DNA of 64,000 bases from Candidatus Thiodiazotropha sp. (ex Epidulcina cf. delphinae) (GCA_025656455.1 JAHXHS010000028.1:1-64000); one strand, 5' to 3'. Counted from the stretch's first letter, positions 1-6,928 are shown. The notes: generated from the letters alone by a model not told the origin. Translations and numbers: made by a program.

Positions 1-56
1 CCGCCTTGAACCGTTTTATGATTGAGTTCGAAGACCGCCTGGAGGACTTCGTTTAA
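1..56 (+). CDS. IS256-family (mutator-type) transposase, C-terminal end only
   Basis: Only the last 17 codons and the TAA lie in the window; the rest is before position 1. They read ALNRFMIEFEDRLEDFV. The ending with N-x-F-x-x-x-FE-x-R-L resembles the C-terminus of IS256/mutator DDE transposases. The stop is followed within about 35 bp by a terminal inverted repeat of the kind IS256-family elements carry, which supports the call. Family assignment rests on this short tail and the adjacent end, so the exact IS cannot be named. Confidence 0.6.
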   Translation, partial: ALNRFMIEFEDRLEDFV

Positions 57-90
57 ACAATGGCAGTTACACAGAATTATTTACAGGCTC
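1..90 (+). mobile_element. Right end of an IS256-like insertion sequence
   Basis: After the transposase stop at 56 the sequence ends in a segment which, read on the minus strand from 90, starts GAGCCTGTAAATAATTCTG. I recall this as the style of terminal repeat found on IS256-family elements. The element interrupts a tyrosine recombinase reading frame that resumes at 91 on the minus strand, so 90/91 is the probable junction. The left end and the target duplication are outside the window. Confidence 0.55.
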
Positions 91-130
91 GTTGCATGGC
101 GTCGATCATCTTCTGACGTAAAGGGGTCAT
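91..130 (-). pseudogene. 5' fragment of a tyrosine recombinase, cut by the IS256-like element
   Basis: On the minus strand an ATG at 130-128, preceded by AGGAG seven bases upstream, opens MTPLRQKMIDAMQ and then runs into the insertion sequence end. The string MTPLRQ-x-M-I-x-x-M is, from memory, the usual start of the site-specific recombinases that accompany IS91-type transposases. Only about 13 codons remain. I infer that the gene was inactivated when the IS256-like element inserted; the remainder would lie beyond the element, outside the window. The call depends on a short N-terminal match and an excellent ribosome binding site. Confidence 0.5.
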
Positions 131-232
131 CGTCTGGCTCCTATATAAAAGACCGATAGCGGCCTTTTAAAAGCATGGACGATGGGAATGCTGAAAGGGG
201 TTGGAGAAAGGAAGCTACCGCGAAGCGGTTTA

Positions 233-304
233 GTTCAACGTTTCGCAGCACCGGAAAAATGCGAGCTTGCGAGCATTTTGTCCGCGTGGCTGCGCTTGTT
301 ATGC
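233..304 (-). other. attC-like recombination site of an integron gene cassette
   Basis: Read on the minus strand, the 72-bp site begins GCATAAC (304-298) and ends GTTGAAC (239-233). GTTGAAC fits the R' consensus GTTRRRY. Inside, a CGCAGC/GCTGCG arm pair surrounds a hairpin around AAAATGC/GCATTTT, giving the folded shape an attC needs. The left half GCATAAC is the exact reverse complement of GTTATGC, the first bases of the same cassette at 737-731, as expected from cassette insertion at G/TT. The stop codon of the VOC gene lies inside GCATAAC, a common cassette feature. Confidence 0.7.
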
Positions 305-703
305 GACTTTATTAGTTTGCAACAACTCATTCTGATTGCTTAGTGAGTGGCTAATAATAAGAATATTGCCATTGTTGTCTTTAACTCGAAAATCTCTATT
401 TCCGTAATCCCTATCTGCTAAGTCTCCAACAAGCTCAACACCTTTAGACTTAAACTCACTGTATATTTCGTCTGCATTCTCTACATGAATTAAACAGACT
501 CCGCTACCTGAGTATTCTTTTCTTCCTTCCCCAAACTCAATAATTACATCTCCACGTTGCACAGAGCCATATTCAGTGCCATTGGCAGAAACTTCCCAAA
601 TACCAATTATTTCAAAACCGAGCATACTTTTATAAAAGCTGGCTGTTTCTCTTACACTTTTAACCGGCAATATTACGGTTGTGCTTAAAAAACCACTATT
701 CAT
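299..703 (-). CDS. VOC-family (glyoxalase/bleomycin-resistance fold) protein, integron cassette gene
   Basis: 134 residues, the normal size for a single VOC-domain protein. The N-terminus (STTVILPVKSVRETASFY) and the closing half with FRVKDNNGNILII show the paired beta-alpha-beta-beta-beta modules. These proteins bind a metal and act on small molecules (lyases, dioxygenases, drug-binding proteins); the substrate cannot be inferred. Start: ATG at 703, preceded by GGAG eight bases upstream. The gene fills a cassette: it begins about 28 bases after a GTTATGC core and its TAA lies within the attC-like site. Base composition is clearly AT-richer than the chromosome core, consistent with capture from elsewhere. 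It has no own obvious promoter, as is usual for cassettes. Confidence 0.85.
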   Translation of the reverse strand: MNSGFLSTTVILPVKSVRETASFYKSMLGFEIIGIWEVSANGTEYGSVQRGDVIIEFGEGRKEYSGSGVCLIHVENADEIYSEFKSKGVELVGDLADRDYGNRDFRVKDNNGNILIISHSLSNQNELLQTNKVA

Positions 704-730
704 TGGTAAATCTCCATCATGTTTTTAAGC

Positions 731-770
731 GCATAACGCTTAGTTCAACGCTTAGTTCAAACGCTTAGTT
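731..770 (-). repeat. Three tandem recombination-core-like repeats upstream of the cassette
   Basis: On the minus strand the sequence runs TGAACTAAGCG-TTTGAACTAAGCG-TTGAACTAAGCG-TTATGCGC, that is three copies of a GAACTAAGCGTT unit, the last joining the GTTATGC cassette boundary. The same GTTGAACTAA string forms the R' end of the attC at 239-230. I read this as stacked, truncated attC ends left by successive cassette events or by deletion, directly beside the IS91-type transposase end. This is inference from the repeat only. Confidence 0.5.
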
Positions 771-1986
771 CAGCGGCCGCCGCACGACACAAAAAAATGG
801 CGGCGAGGGATCGGTAATATACCACCCTATGGACACCTCCGGCCTTTCGCGGTCCGTTGTAACGTTTTGTTGCACAGGTGTACTCCTTATATAGGATATT
901 TCACGGCGGGTACTCTTGGCATGAAACATAATATGACCACATTCAGGGCAACTCGGCGGCTCTTTCTCCGGTTTCTGAAATCCCTTCTCCATCTCTGCCC
1001 CCAACGAACTTCTTACGCTATCTCGCTTCTCTCGTGCTCCACTGGCATATAATCCATAATGTCTGACTTGATGCTGCCCTTTTACAGCGACATGCCACAG
1101 CACTCTTGTCATAAAGTGCTCTGTTGGCAAGGCCATGGTCTTGTTTCCACCGTCATGGTGGTCCTTGTAGCGGAAAATTACGCGATTGGCATCGGCACTC
1201 ACGATCTTGCTATCCTTGATCGGGCCTCCCCTGACGTACCTTGAAAGGTAGACCGCAACACCATCTCCATGCTTATATGCACCCTGGATGCATATGTTCC
1301 AGGACTTACGCGCAACCTTTCTCAACACACGACGCCAATCAAGCTCCGTCCACCCATCTGGCAATCCGATCTCGCCGTTATCATAACCCTGATTAAGCCA
1401 GCTCAGCCATTTACCACGAAACTTCGCCTTGAGAACACCAACCGGTAACAAGAAATCCTTTTCTAATCTACGCGTCTCATCTCCCTGCAATCCTATGCCG
1501 GTTGCAAGCACATGCATGTGGGGGGTGAAAAATATAGGTTCGTCCCCAGGTGTGCAGCGATGACAACAGTCCGACTTCAGCGCCTAAATACCGTTCGTCC
1601 CTTAGCAGTTCACGAAGCGTTTCTGCAGTCGCCTGAAACAATTTATCGCTACACCAACCTCGGTTATAGTGCCAGATCTCGTTGAGTTCATGAGGCAGGG
1701 TAAAAACAACATGATAGTGATCGCAGGGCAGTAATTTAGATTTGATTCTATCCAGCCATTCACGGCCTTGGGATCCGTTGCAACGCGGACAACTGCGATG
1801 ACGACAGGAGTGATTCTGTCGCTCCACATGACCGTCATTACGGCACACCCACTCTTCATGACCGAGCGCTTCACTCTGACAATCTATGATCGCTTGTGCT
1901 GCTTTGATCTGGTCCATGCTCAATCCATGTTTCTTACGGTAGCTTTCAAACTCTGATCGAAATATACTCTGTAACGTCGCTTCCAT
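765..1986 (-). pseudogene. tnpA: IS91-family Y2 (HUH) transposase with a one-base frameshift
   Basis: Two overlapping frames together make one IS91-type transposase of about 406 residues. The N-terminal part (1986 to about 1520) carries a zinc-binding cluster (CRHRSCPRCNG) and the LPHELN block. The C-terminal part carries the YLSRYVRGGPI segment with the paired Y-x-x-x-Y catalytic tyrosines, plus a CPEC zinc motif. The frames meet at a run of six Gs on the plus strand, 1520-1525; deleting one base gives H-P-H-M-H-V, the HUH metal-binding motif of the family. The indel thus falls in the active site. Start ATG at 1986. The gene is divergent from the integrase at 2215. It could be real decay, a sequencing error in a homopolymer, or less likely programmed frameshifting. 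Confidence 0.85.
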
Positions 1987-2083
1987 GCGATCCTCCTACG
2001 ACTACTGACTTATCCATCTTGGCATGCCGCTGTATGGGTAATGTTATCTCCTTTCCCTTCCTTCTATTTGTGCAACAGTATAT

Positions 2084-2126
2084 TAGGCCGCTTACGCAGT
2101 ATTGGTAATAGTGTGTAAGCGGCCTA
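2084..2126. repeat. 12-bp perfect inverted repeat in the transposase/integrase divergent promoter region
   Basis: TAGGCCGCTTAC at 2084-2095 is repeated inverted at 2115-2126 with a 19-bp spacer. It sits in the 228-bp gap between the divergent IS91-type transposase and the IntI-type integrase. It could be an operator shared by both genes, part of an element end, or part of an attI-like region. No choice is possible from sequence alone. Confidence 0.6.
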
Positions 2127-2214
2127 TTGTGCGATTGAGCGATTCGGCATAGTATTATTCAAGCTACATCACCATTCGGGCAAGATGCCCGTATTGATAA
2201 CATGGAAGGTTTAT

Positions 2215-3898
2215 ATGTCTGATACTTCATCTATCGCCCCTGACCCTGTCTCTCGCTTCTTTGATAACTACCTGAAATGTCTGATTAATGCATCCATTCC
2301 CGAGAAGCAGGGGCGCTGGTATGTAAAACGTGTCGAGGCGTTCATTAAGACGCAAAATGGCCACAAAATCAAGGGGCTCTCAGGCTCTGATATTGACCGG
2401 TATTTCGAGATGATAGGCCGCCAAAACCATCTCGCTGGCTGGCAATTCCATCAATGTATTGATGCTATACGGATTCTCTATTGTGACTTACTCAAGATAC
2501 AGGCGTGTCAGGATGCTATTAACCCGGCACCATAATAGGTTGCGTTCAGGGCTTCAAGAATGCCCTTGATCAAGGCGTGGCTCGCCGGCAAGGGTGATTC
2601 CCTTGGCAAGAGCCACAACGCCGAGCAAGGGCATTCTTGAAGCCCCTAACAGATTGATTTAATAAAGACAGGCCGCTGTGTGCCAGCCTACAGACTGCGT
2701 TATCAAAACTTACTGTAGGAGTGCTACAGTGGCGTTTTGATGCCTTGCTGTAGGCTGGCACACAGCGGCTGAACGCAACCTATTATGGTGCCGGGTTAAT
2801 AACTGGGACTATTGGTTCGATTCAGCCAAACAGCTTGAAATTGACCACCCGACCACTGCAAGGCAGCTGACGCCTGAGGAGATGAGCTATATCAAGGAAC
2901 GTAAAGGTGATGGTCCGCTCAGCAAGGTTCGGACATCTCATCATGACCTCCTGGTACGCTTCACCACTGAGATACGCCGTAGAGGGTACGCCTACCGGAC
3001 AGAACAGAGCTATGAGCAATGGATTTGCCGGTTTATTCTATTTTGTAAGAACGCCTCACCCGAGACGCTGGGAGCCTCTGAAGTCAAAGCTTTTCTAGAT
3101 TATCTGGTGATTCGACGCAATGTCAGTGCCAGTACACAAAACCAGGCATTGAATGCCCTTGTCTTCCTGTATAAACAGGTACTCGGGAGTGAACTGGGAG
3201 AGCTGGAGGCGCTTGTCAGGTCAAAACGTCCTCGCAACCTCCCCGTAGTCCTTAGTCGAGGCGAGGTTAACGCCCTTCTCGCACAGATGGAAGGAAAGCA
3301 CAAACTCATCGCGTCACTACTCTATGGCACCGGAATGCGCCTGCTTGAGGGGCTTCGTCTCAGGGTACAAGACATTGATTTTGAGTATCAACGGATACAT
3401 GTCATCCAAGCCAAAGGAAAGAAGGATCGCTATGTGCCTTTACCCAATATTCTTGTTGAGGAGTTACATTCACAGATTCGCGAAGTAGAGCATCTACATA
3501 CAGAGGATATTGCTGCCGGTTACGGTGAAGTGGTACTCCCTGGCGCGCTTGCCCGAAAATACCCTAATGCTGGCCGCGAACTCAAATGGCAATTCCTTTT
3601 CCCGTCTGGTCGCCTCGCCATTGATCCCTATGGTGGCGCTATTCGTCGCCACCATCTACACCAGAGTGCTATACAGAAGGCAATCAAACGTGCGGCAAGA
3701 GCATGCCACATCAACAAGCGGGTTGGTTGCCATACCTTGCGACACAGCTTTGCCACACACTTACTTGAAGCTAATTATGATATTCGCACTGTGCAGGAGC
3801 TGCTTGGTCATGCCAACGTCTCCACGACAATGATATACACCCACGTACTAAATCGCCCTGGAGTGGGAGTGTTTAGTCCGCTTGACCAACCACAGTAA
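2215..3898 (+). pseudogene. IntI-type integron integrase, split by a 281-bp MITE
   Basis: A tyrosine recombinase of the integron-integrase group. The C-terminal part has GTGMR (Arg), KGKKDR (Lys), [12 protein letters not shown] (His/Arg), LLGH and MIYTH (nucleophile Tyr). It also has the IntI-specific segment [18 protein letters not shown] and [17 protein letters not shown], and ends GVGVFSPLD as IntI proteins do. The first 101 codons (2215-2518) form an N-terminal extension seen in longer integron-type integrases. They run into the MITE, which adds a stop after INPAP. Joining 2518 to 2802 restores a 1401-nt frame (466 residues). Start ATG 2215 follows GGAAGG; the ORF also opens at 2185. A downstream ATG at 2882 could express a core-sized protein of 338 residues, so partial function is possible. 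Confidence 0.85.
2519..2799 (-). mobile_element. MITE family A, copy 1 (281 bp), inserted in the integrase gene
   Basis: Terminal inverted repeats of about 31 bp: TTAACCCGGCACCATAATAG at the left, its reverse complement at the right end. The flanking dinucleotide TA is duplicated (2517-2518 and 2800-2801), the hallmark of Tc1/mariner-IS630 type transposition. No coding capacity. The inside is two long hairpins: 2549-2645 (arms GGCTTCAAGAATGCCC) and 2672-2769 (arms GCCGCTGTGTGCCAGCCTAC). Compared with copy 2 at 43406 it lies in reverse orientation and has the first hairpin as an extra block. Confidence 0.85.
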
Positions 3899-4226
3899 AA
3901 GGAGAATAAACAGGACATATATGGACGCCACGGGGTTGTCAAGGGGGTTTTTAGTACCACTAAGCCAAACCCGCCCCAGCAGAGGCGGATTATTTCTCTA
4001 GCCTCCACTGACACACCACCATCCAGCATGCTGGACGGCATACCCTTACGGCTGTTGATTGATGATCAAATCCATAAGCCGTAAGGAGCAAGCTTTATCT
4101 TTGTACATCATCTTCCCGATCTTGCCGTGACGCGGTGAGAGGAATAGGTTGCTGACATTTTTCGAGGGTCAGTTCTGAATACAGCATGCCGCCTGAGTAA
4201 CAGACCCATTGATATCGTGTGACTAC
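3899..4226. other. Non-coding stretch downstream of the integrase with two palindromes
   Basis: No supportable gene. It contains the 14-bp perfect palindrome TCCAGCATGCTGGA (4022-4035). It also has a 10-bp inverted repeat, CCTTACGGCT at 4044-4053 and AGCCGTAAGG at 4077-4086, with a 23-bp spacer. These may be the end of the mobile module or a transcription terminator without a U-run; nothing further can be said. Confidence 0.5.
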
Positions 4227-4275
4227 GTCATTCCGGCGAACGGTCACCCCGGACTTGATCCGGGGCGGAATCCAG
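4227..4275. repeat. Dispersed palindromic repeat (CATTCCGGCG / CCGGACTTGATCCGG type), left of the GIY-YIG remnant
   Basis: GTCATTCCGGCG is followed by CCCCGGACTTGATCCGGGG and GGAATCCAG. This is a very common extragenic palindromic repeat type in proteobacteria. A partner in inverted orientation lies at 4453-4480, so the pair brackets the broken GIY-YIG gene. Confidence 0.7.
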
Positions 4276-4296
4276 AGAATATGGCAGGGAGGCGGT

Positions 4297-4406
4297 ATGG
4301 AACGACAGCCGTACGTGTACCTATTAGCCAGCAAACGAAATGGAAGGAAAAGACGATTGAAGCGCTGAACCCACGCTGGCGAGATTTGTATCCGAAGCTA
4401 ATCTAA
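4297..4406 (+). pseudogene. GIY-YIG endonuclease remnant with internal deletion
   Basis: An ATG at 4297 opens MERQPYVYLLASKRNG, the start typical of small bacterial GIY-YIG proteins (Y-V-Y-x-L-x-S at the first beta strand). It then goes out of frame. In another frame the region ends WKEKTIEALNPRWRDLYPKL and TAA at 4404-4406, which is the usual ending of the same family (L-NP-x-WRDLY). About 55 codons in between, including the second half of the GIY-YIG core, are missing. The remnant sits between inverted copies of a CCGGAATGAC repeat, a setting in which such genes are often found. Certainly non-functional. Confidence 0.7.
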
Positions 4407-4452
4407 CGAGACGTGTTTTTTTGCATGACAAACGGTCGATAATCGCGGAGCA

Positions 4453-4480
4453 CCTGGATTTCGGCATCCGCCGGAATGAC
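4453..4480. repeat. Dispersed palindromic repeat, right of the GIY-YIG remnant
   Basis: CCTGGATTTCGGCATCCGCCGGAATGAC, an imperfect palindrome in the opposite orientation to the copy at 4227-4275. A further related unit is present at 8562-8588 (CCTGGATCCCGGCATGCGCCGGGATGACG style). Confidence 0.65.
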
Positions 4481-4633
4481 GGGATCAGGAAAGTTTGCCA
4501 CGAATTTTCCTGAAGAGCCCTTTTTATTTACCGGCGTAACGCAACGCTTCACCGGACCAATAAAGCATTCCTCACAATGTCTTGTTGGGTACAAGCACAA
4601 GCACTTTGTCATACAATCATTTACATCACTTAA

Positions 4634-5362
4634 CTACACATCCTCTGCCTTTAGCGACAGCTCCGGATAATTATCTAATTCCTGATCCTCATTGGCGAGC
4701 ATACTGGCGTATTCATCCTCTGTAATCAGCGTTTGAGGCAATAGATTATTGCTCTCTTTGAATAGATGGCATAGCGCTGGTTTATCTTCATCCCGGTTAA
4801 TGAATGTGGTGAGTAATTGACCCTTGACATTAAAATCATGAGATATTTTATTCATGATATTTTTATGCACGATTAATACGCGACTTGGGCTTTCGAACAG
4901 AATCATTTTGCATAGATTCTTGGTCGCAAGCTCCCTCAACTCTTCAGCATGCTGTCTATCCACCGGCATCACCTCTATGATATCCAAACCATTTCGCTTG
5001 GTTATGAGTTTATATATTTTGACTGACAGTTTTTTGATTTTTTCCAACAAATCTTCATGGAAGCATGGTTTCTGTGCAAAACCATCCATCCCCGCTTCAT
5101 AGCAGTCAGTTTCACAATCATCATTTGACGTAAGCGCCATGATCGGGAAATATTCAACCGTTTTTCTGATGATCCTTGCCGCCTCAATGCCATTCATTTC
5201 CGGCATTTGAATATCCATCAAGCAAAAATCATATTTGCCGTTATTCTTCTGCGCGAGACTCACGGCTTCAATGCCATTTGACGCGATATCGAAATCATAA
5301 CCCCAGCAACGCATCAACTCTCGGTGAATCACTTGAATAACCGGGCTGTCTTCTGCAATCAA
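4634..5362 (-). CDS. Response regulator with N-terminal REC domain and a C-terminal extension of unknown type
   Basis: Residues 1-120 form a receiver domain: acidic pair in IAEDSP near the start, phospho-acceptor Asp in FCLMDIQMPEMNG (about residue 50), Thr in MALTSN, Lys in AQKPCF. The remaining 120 residues (with IIEVMPVDRQHAEELRELAT and a very acidic end) match no output domain I recognise; no HTH, GGDEF or HD motif is visible. The frame is closed upstream by a TAG, so the only plausible start is TTG at 5362, preceded by GGAG about 15 bases upstream. No histidine kinase is adjacent, so it is an orphan here. The region is AT-richer than the core genome. Confidence 0.75.
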   Translation of the reverse strand: MIAEDSPVIQVIHRELMRCWGYDFDIASNGIEAVSLAQKNNGKYDFCLMDIQMPEMNGIEAARIIRKTVEYFPIMALTSNDDCETDCYEAGMDGFAQKPCFHEDLLEKIKKLSVKIYKLITKRNGLDIIEVMPVDRQHAEELRELATKNLCKMILFESPSRVLIVHKNIMNKISHDFNVKGQLLTTFINRDEDKPALCHLFKESNNLLPQTLITEDEYASMLANEDQELDNYPELSLKAEDV

Positions 5363-5463
5363 TATGTTTACATCCTACTCCTTTTTCCCTTTGCATGACG
5401 ATAAGCTCAAGAGTGGCGACACTGGGAGCCATCCGTGTGGAACTTCTTTACAGCCTTAGTGCT

Positions 5464-5694
5464 TCATAGCTTGGCCAAGGCAAGAAGCTCTGAAGGTTTC
5501 ATGACTAGCGCATTCGCAATCCGAATGATGTTCATGAGTGAAATATTCCTTTGCCCACGCTCCACAGCGCCCATGTAGGTTCGATGCACCCCACAATGAG
5601 AAGCGAATGCCTCTTGAGAATACCCGAGCGCCTTGCGCTGACTTCGAATCACCGCACCGAGTCGCTGTTGCGCCTTTTCTTGATCAATCGCCAT
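5464..5694 (-). CDS. Small XRE-family HTH regulator
   Basis: 76 residues starting MAIDQEKAQQRLG. Residues 10-70 are a single Cro/C1-type helix-turn-helix (GYSQEAFASHCGVHRTYMGA for the core, then ERGQRNIS and the LMNIIRIANAL helix). Size and sequence are close to the controller (C) proteins of restriction-modification systems and to stand-alone XRE regulators. A remnant of hsdM lies about 330 bp upstream on the same strand, which fits a former R-M locus. I chose ATG 5694 over the upstream TTG at 5703 because the alignment with the family starts there. Target unknown. Confidence 0.8.
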   Translation of the reverse strand: MAIDQEKAQQRLGAVIRSQRKALGYSQEAFASHCGVHRTYMGAVERGQRNISLMNIIRIANALVMKPSELLALAKL

Positions 5695-6025
5695 ACCTAG
5701 CAATTATTCGTATTGATGACTTTAAGTCTACACTTTATGAGTAGCATTCAATTTCCGGCCTGCGATAATGAACACTATAGGCAGCATTGTTGAATGCTTT
5801 GAATATTGAAGCGCTAACACCTTGAATTTTGGCTCTTTCACTGAACATGGCGGGTGAAAAAAGTAAAACACAACCGGCTTCCCATGCAATACCGGGCCGT
5901 AACAGGTCCGCAAAAGAACGCGAATTAACGCAAAGAACAAATTAAGACATCCATCGATTGTATTCAGATCACTCCGTTTTGGTGTTGCCAAACGATGTGT
6001 GTCCCCGTTTATCGCTTGTCCCCGT
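5695..6025. other. Non-coding gap with two repeat types
   Basis: No gene is supported here. It contains a dispersed repeat at 5894-5936 shared with 8002-8044, and a direct duplication of TGTCCCCGTTTATCGCT at about 6000-6032 that abuts the hsdM remnant. Confidence 0.5.
5894..5936. repeat. Dispersed repeat B, copy 1
   Basis: GGCCGTAACAGGTCCGCAAA followed by AGAACGCGAATTAACGCAAA. The same ~40 bp occurs at 8002-8044 with four differences. The TCCGCAAATGAACGCGAAT core recurs at 13446-13468, and as an inverted pair at 41672-41752. Function unknown. Confidence 0.75.
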
Positions 6026-6118
6026 TTATCGCTCCAGGTAATCACCGTAGCTGACGCCGTCATCGCGCAGGGTGGTACTGAAGCTCCAGACTTTGGAGAC
6101 GATAGAGTCCGCATTCAT
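6026..6118 (-). pseudogene. hsdM: hsdM 5' remnant (type I restriction-modification methyltransferase)
   Basis: On the minus strand ATG 6118 opens a 30-codon frame, MNADSIVSKVWSF followed by STTLRDDGVSYGDYLE, ending at TAA 6026. This is the characteristic N-terminus of HsdM proteins (MN-x-x-x-IVSK-W-FC-TLRDDG-x-x-YGDYLEQLT...). The methyltransferase then breaks off at a duplicated TGTCCCCGTTTATCGCT-type sequence, so the catalytic N6-adenine methylase domain is gone. It is hidden under a longer spurious frame on the same strand. Its neighbours (XRE regulator, Fic, toxin-antitoxin genes) are typical passengers of type I R-M loci. Confidence 0.75.
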
Positions 6119-6153
6119 GGTTTTATACTCGAAAATGTTTTATAATCAGTGAT

Positions 6154-6330
6154 ATGAAACAGAAATCCCTCTCCAGAACCAATCCCTATCTTCGCGGCAA
6201 GCAAGCGGCTGGCCGGCGCGTGCGCAGCCTTGCCAGCTCTACCGCTATCGAAACCGGCGAAAAGGTCAAGACGATTGAAGAGCGGATCATTCATCTGCGT
6301 TCCTCAAAGCGTCGGGTAACACTTGCCTGA
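6154..6330 (+). CDS. 58-residue small protein, possible partner (antitoxin-like) of the convergent Fic protein
   Basis: Reads MKQKSLSRTNPYLRGKQ... with NPYL near the start and SSTAIETGE in the middle. I recall short proteins of the form ...TNPYL...SSTAIE... encoded next to Fic genes. The string S29-x-x-x-E33 resembles the inhibitory motif (S/T)xxxE(G/N) of Fic antitoxins of the VbhA type, but with Thr in place of Gly/Asn. It is tail-to-tail with the Fic gene, overlapping its last 44 bases. No ribosome binding site is visible; a TATAAT at 6141-6146 lies only seven bases before the ATG, so a leaderless message is possible. Function is inferred. Confidence 0.5.
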   Translation: MKQKSLSRTNPYLRGKQAAGRRVRSLASSTAIETGEKVKTIEERIIHLRSSKRRVTLA

Positions 6331-6928
6331 CCAGCTCCTTCATCGGCTTGTAATCGTCCATTCCTGCCTGAATGGCTGAAAAATAGCGCTCCTTCTGCTC
6401 ATCCCACAACGTAAAATCCAGCTCCGGCTTGCCTGCCTGCATCGCCATTACGTTTGCCAGCAGGCGGGAGATTCGGCCGTTCCCTTCCCGGAAGGGGTGG
6501 ATCAGGATCAGCTCGATATGAACAACGGCAATGGCCTCGACCAGTTGCTCGTCGCTCATGCTGTCGCAGGGCGTGTAGCGAGTGAGAAACTTCCGGTCCA
6601 GCTCCCCCATCAATCGGTCGATCTGTCCGGCGGCGGCAAAGTGGAAGTCATCCTTTCCCATGTTAACCGTCCGGCACTGTCCGGCCCAGGGGTAGACATT
6701 CCCCAGCCAGCGGCGATGCCAATCGCGGATGTTTATGACGGTTAACGGCTGGTCGGTCTCGATCTCCTCGGGAATCAGATCATAGAGCTGGATCAGAAGG
6801 TCCAGTTCCACCTCATCCATCTGTTCAGAACTCTGGACACCAAGCTTGTTTTTCAGTACCGATTCGTTCGAACCCGGTTCAAACTGGGCCTCGGGATTGC
6901 CGGTGGTGTCATAGCGATCAGCAGTCAC
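6287..6928 (-). CDS. Fic-family protein (predicted AMP-transferase)
   Basis: 213 residues. The active-site loop HPFREGNGRISRLL (about residue 145) is the complete HxFx(D/E)GNGRxxR Fic motif. The N-terminal part has YDTTGNPEAQFEPGS and the ILKNK-like VLKNKLG segment, typical of one Fic/DOC subgroup. Fic enzymes move AMP, rarely other groups, from a nucleotide onto hydroxyl side chains of target proteins; some are toxins. The loop is intact, so activity is expected. I prefer GTG 6928, with GGAG six bases upstream, over GTG 6940. No inhibitory motif is evident at the N-terminus, so control may come from the small overlapping protein at 6154-6330. Target unknown. Confidence 0.85.
   Translation of the reverse strand: MTADRYDTTGNPEAQFEPGSNESVLKNKLGVQSSEQMDEVELDLLIQLYDLIPEEIETDQPLTVINIRDWHRRWLGNVYPWAGQCRTVNMGKDDFHFAAAGQIDRLMGELDRKFLTRYTPCDSMSDEQLVEAIAVVHIELILIHPFREGNGRISRLLANVMAMQAGKPELDFTLWDEQKERYFSAIQAGMDDYKPMKELVRQVLPDALRNADE

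Larger units (their letters stand above)
233..3898. mobile_element. Integron-like module: cassette with attC, IS91-type transposase, divergent IntI integrase
   Basis: The layout is that of an integron: the integrase reads right from 2215, and the cassette array lies on its other side, reading left on the minus strand with an attC. An IS91-type transposase sits between them. Two readings are possible. Either an integron platform was invaded by an IS91-type element between intI and the first cassettes, or the integrase belongs to an IS91-type element that carries its own IntI-like recombinase and the cassette lies beside it. No attI could be identified with confidence. Confidence 0.55.

Noticed and set aside
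5728..6114. 128-residue minus-strand frame
   Set aside because: Runs through a dispersed repeat and is out of frame with the hsdM remnant it overlaps; no ribosome site.
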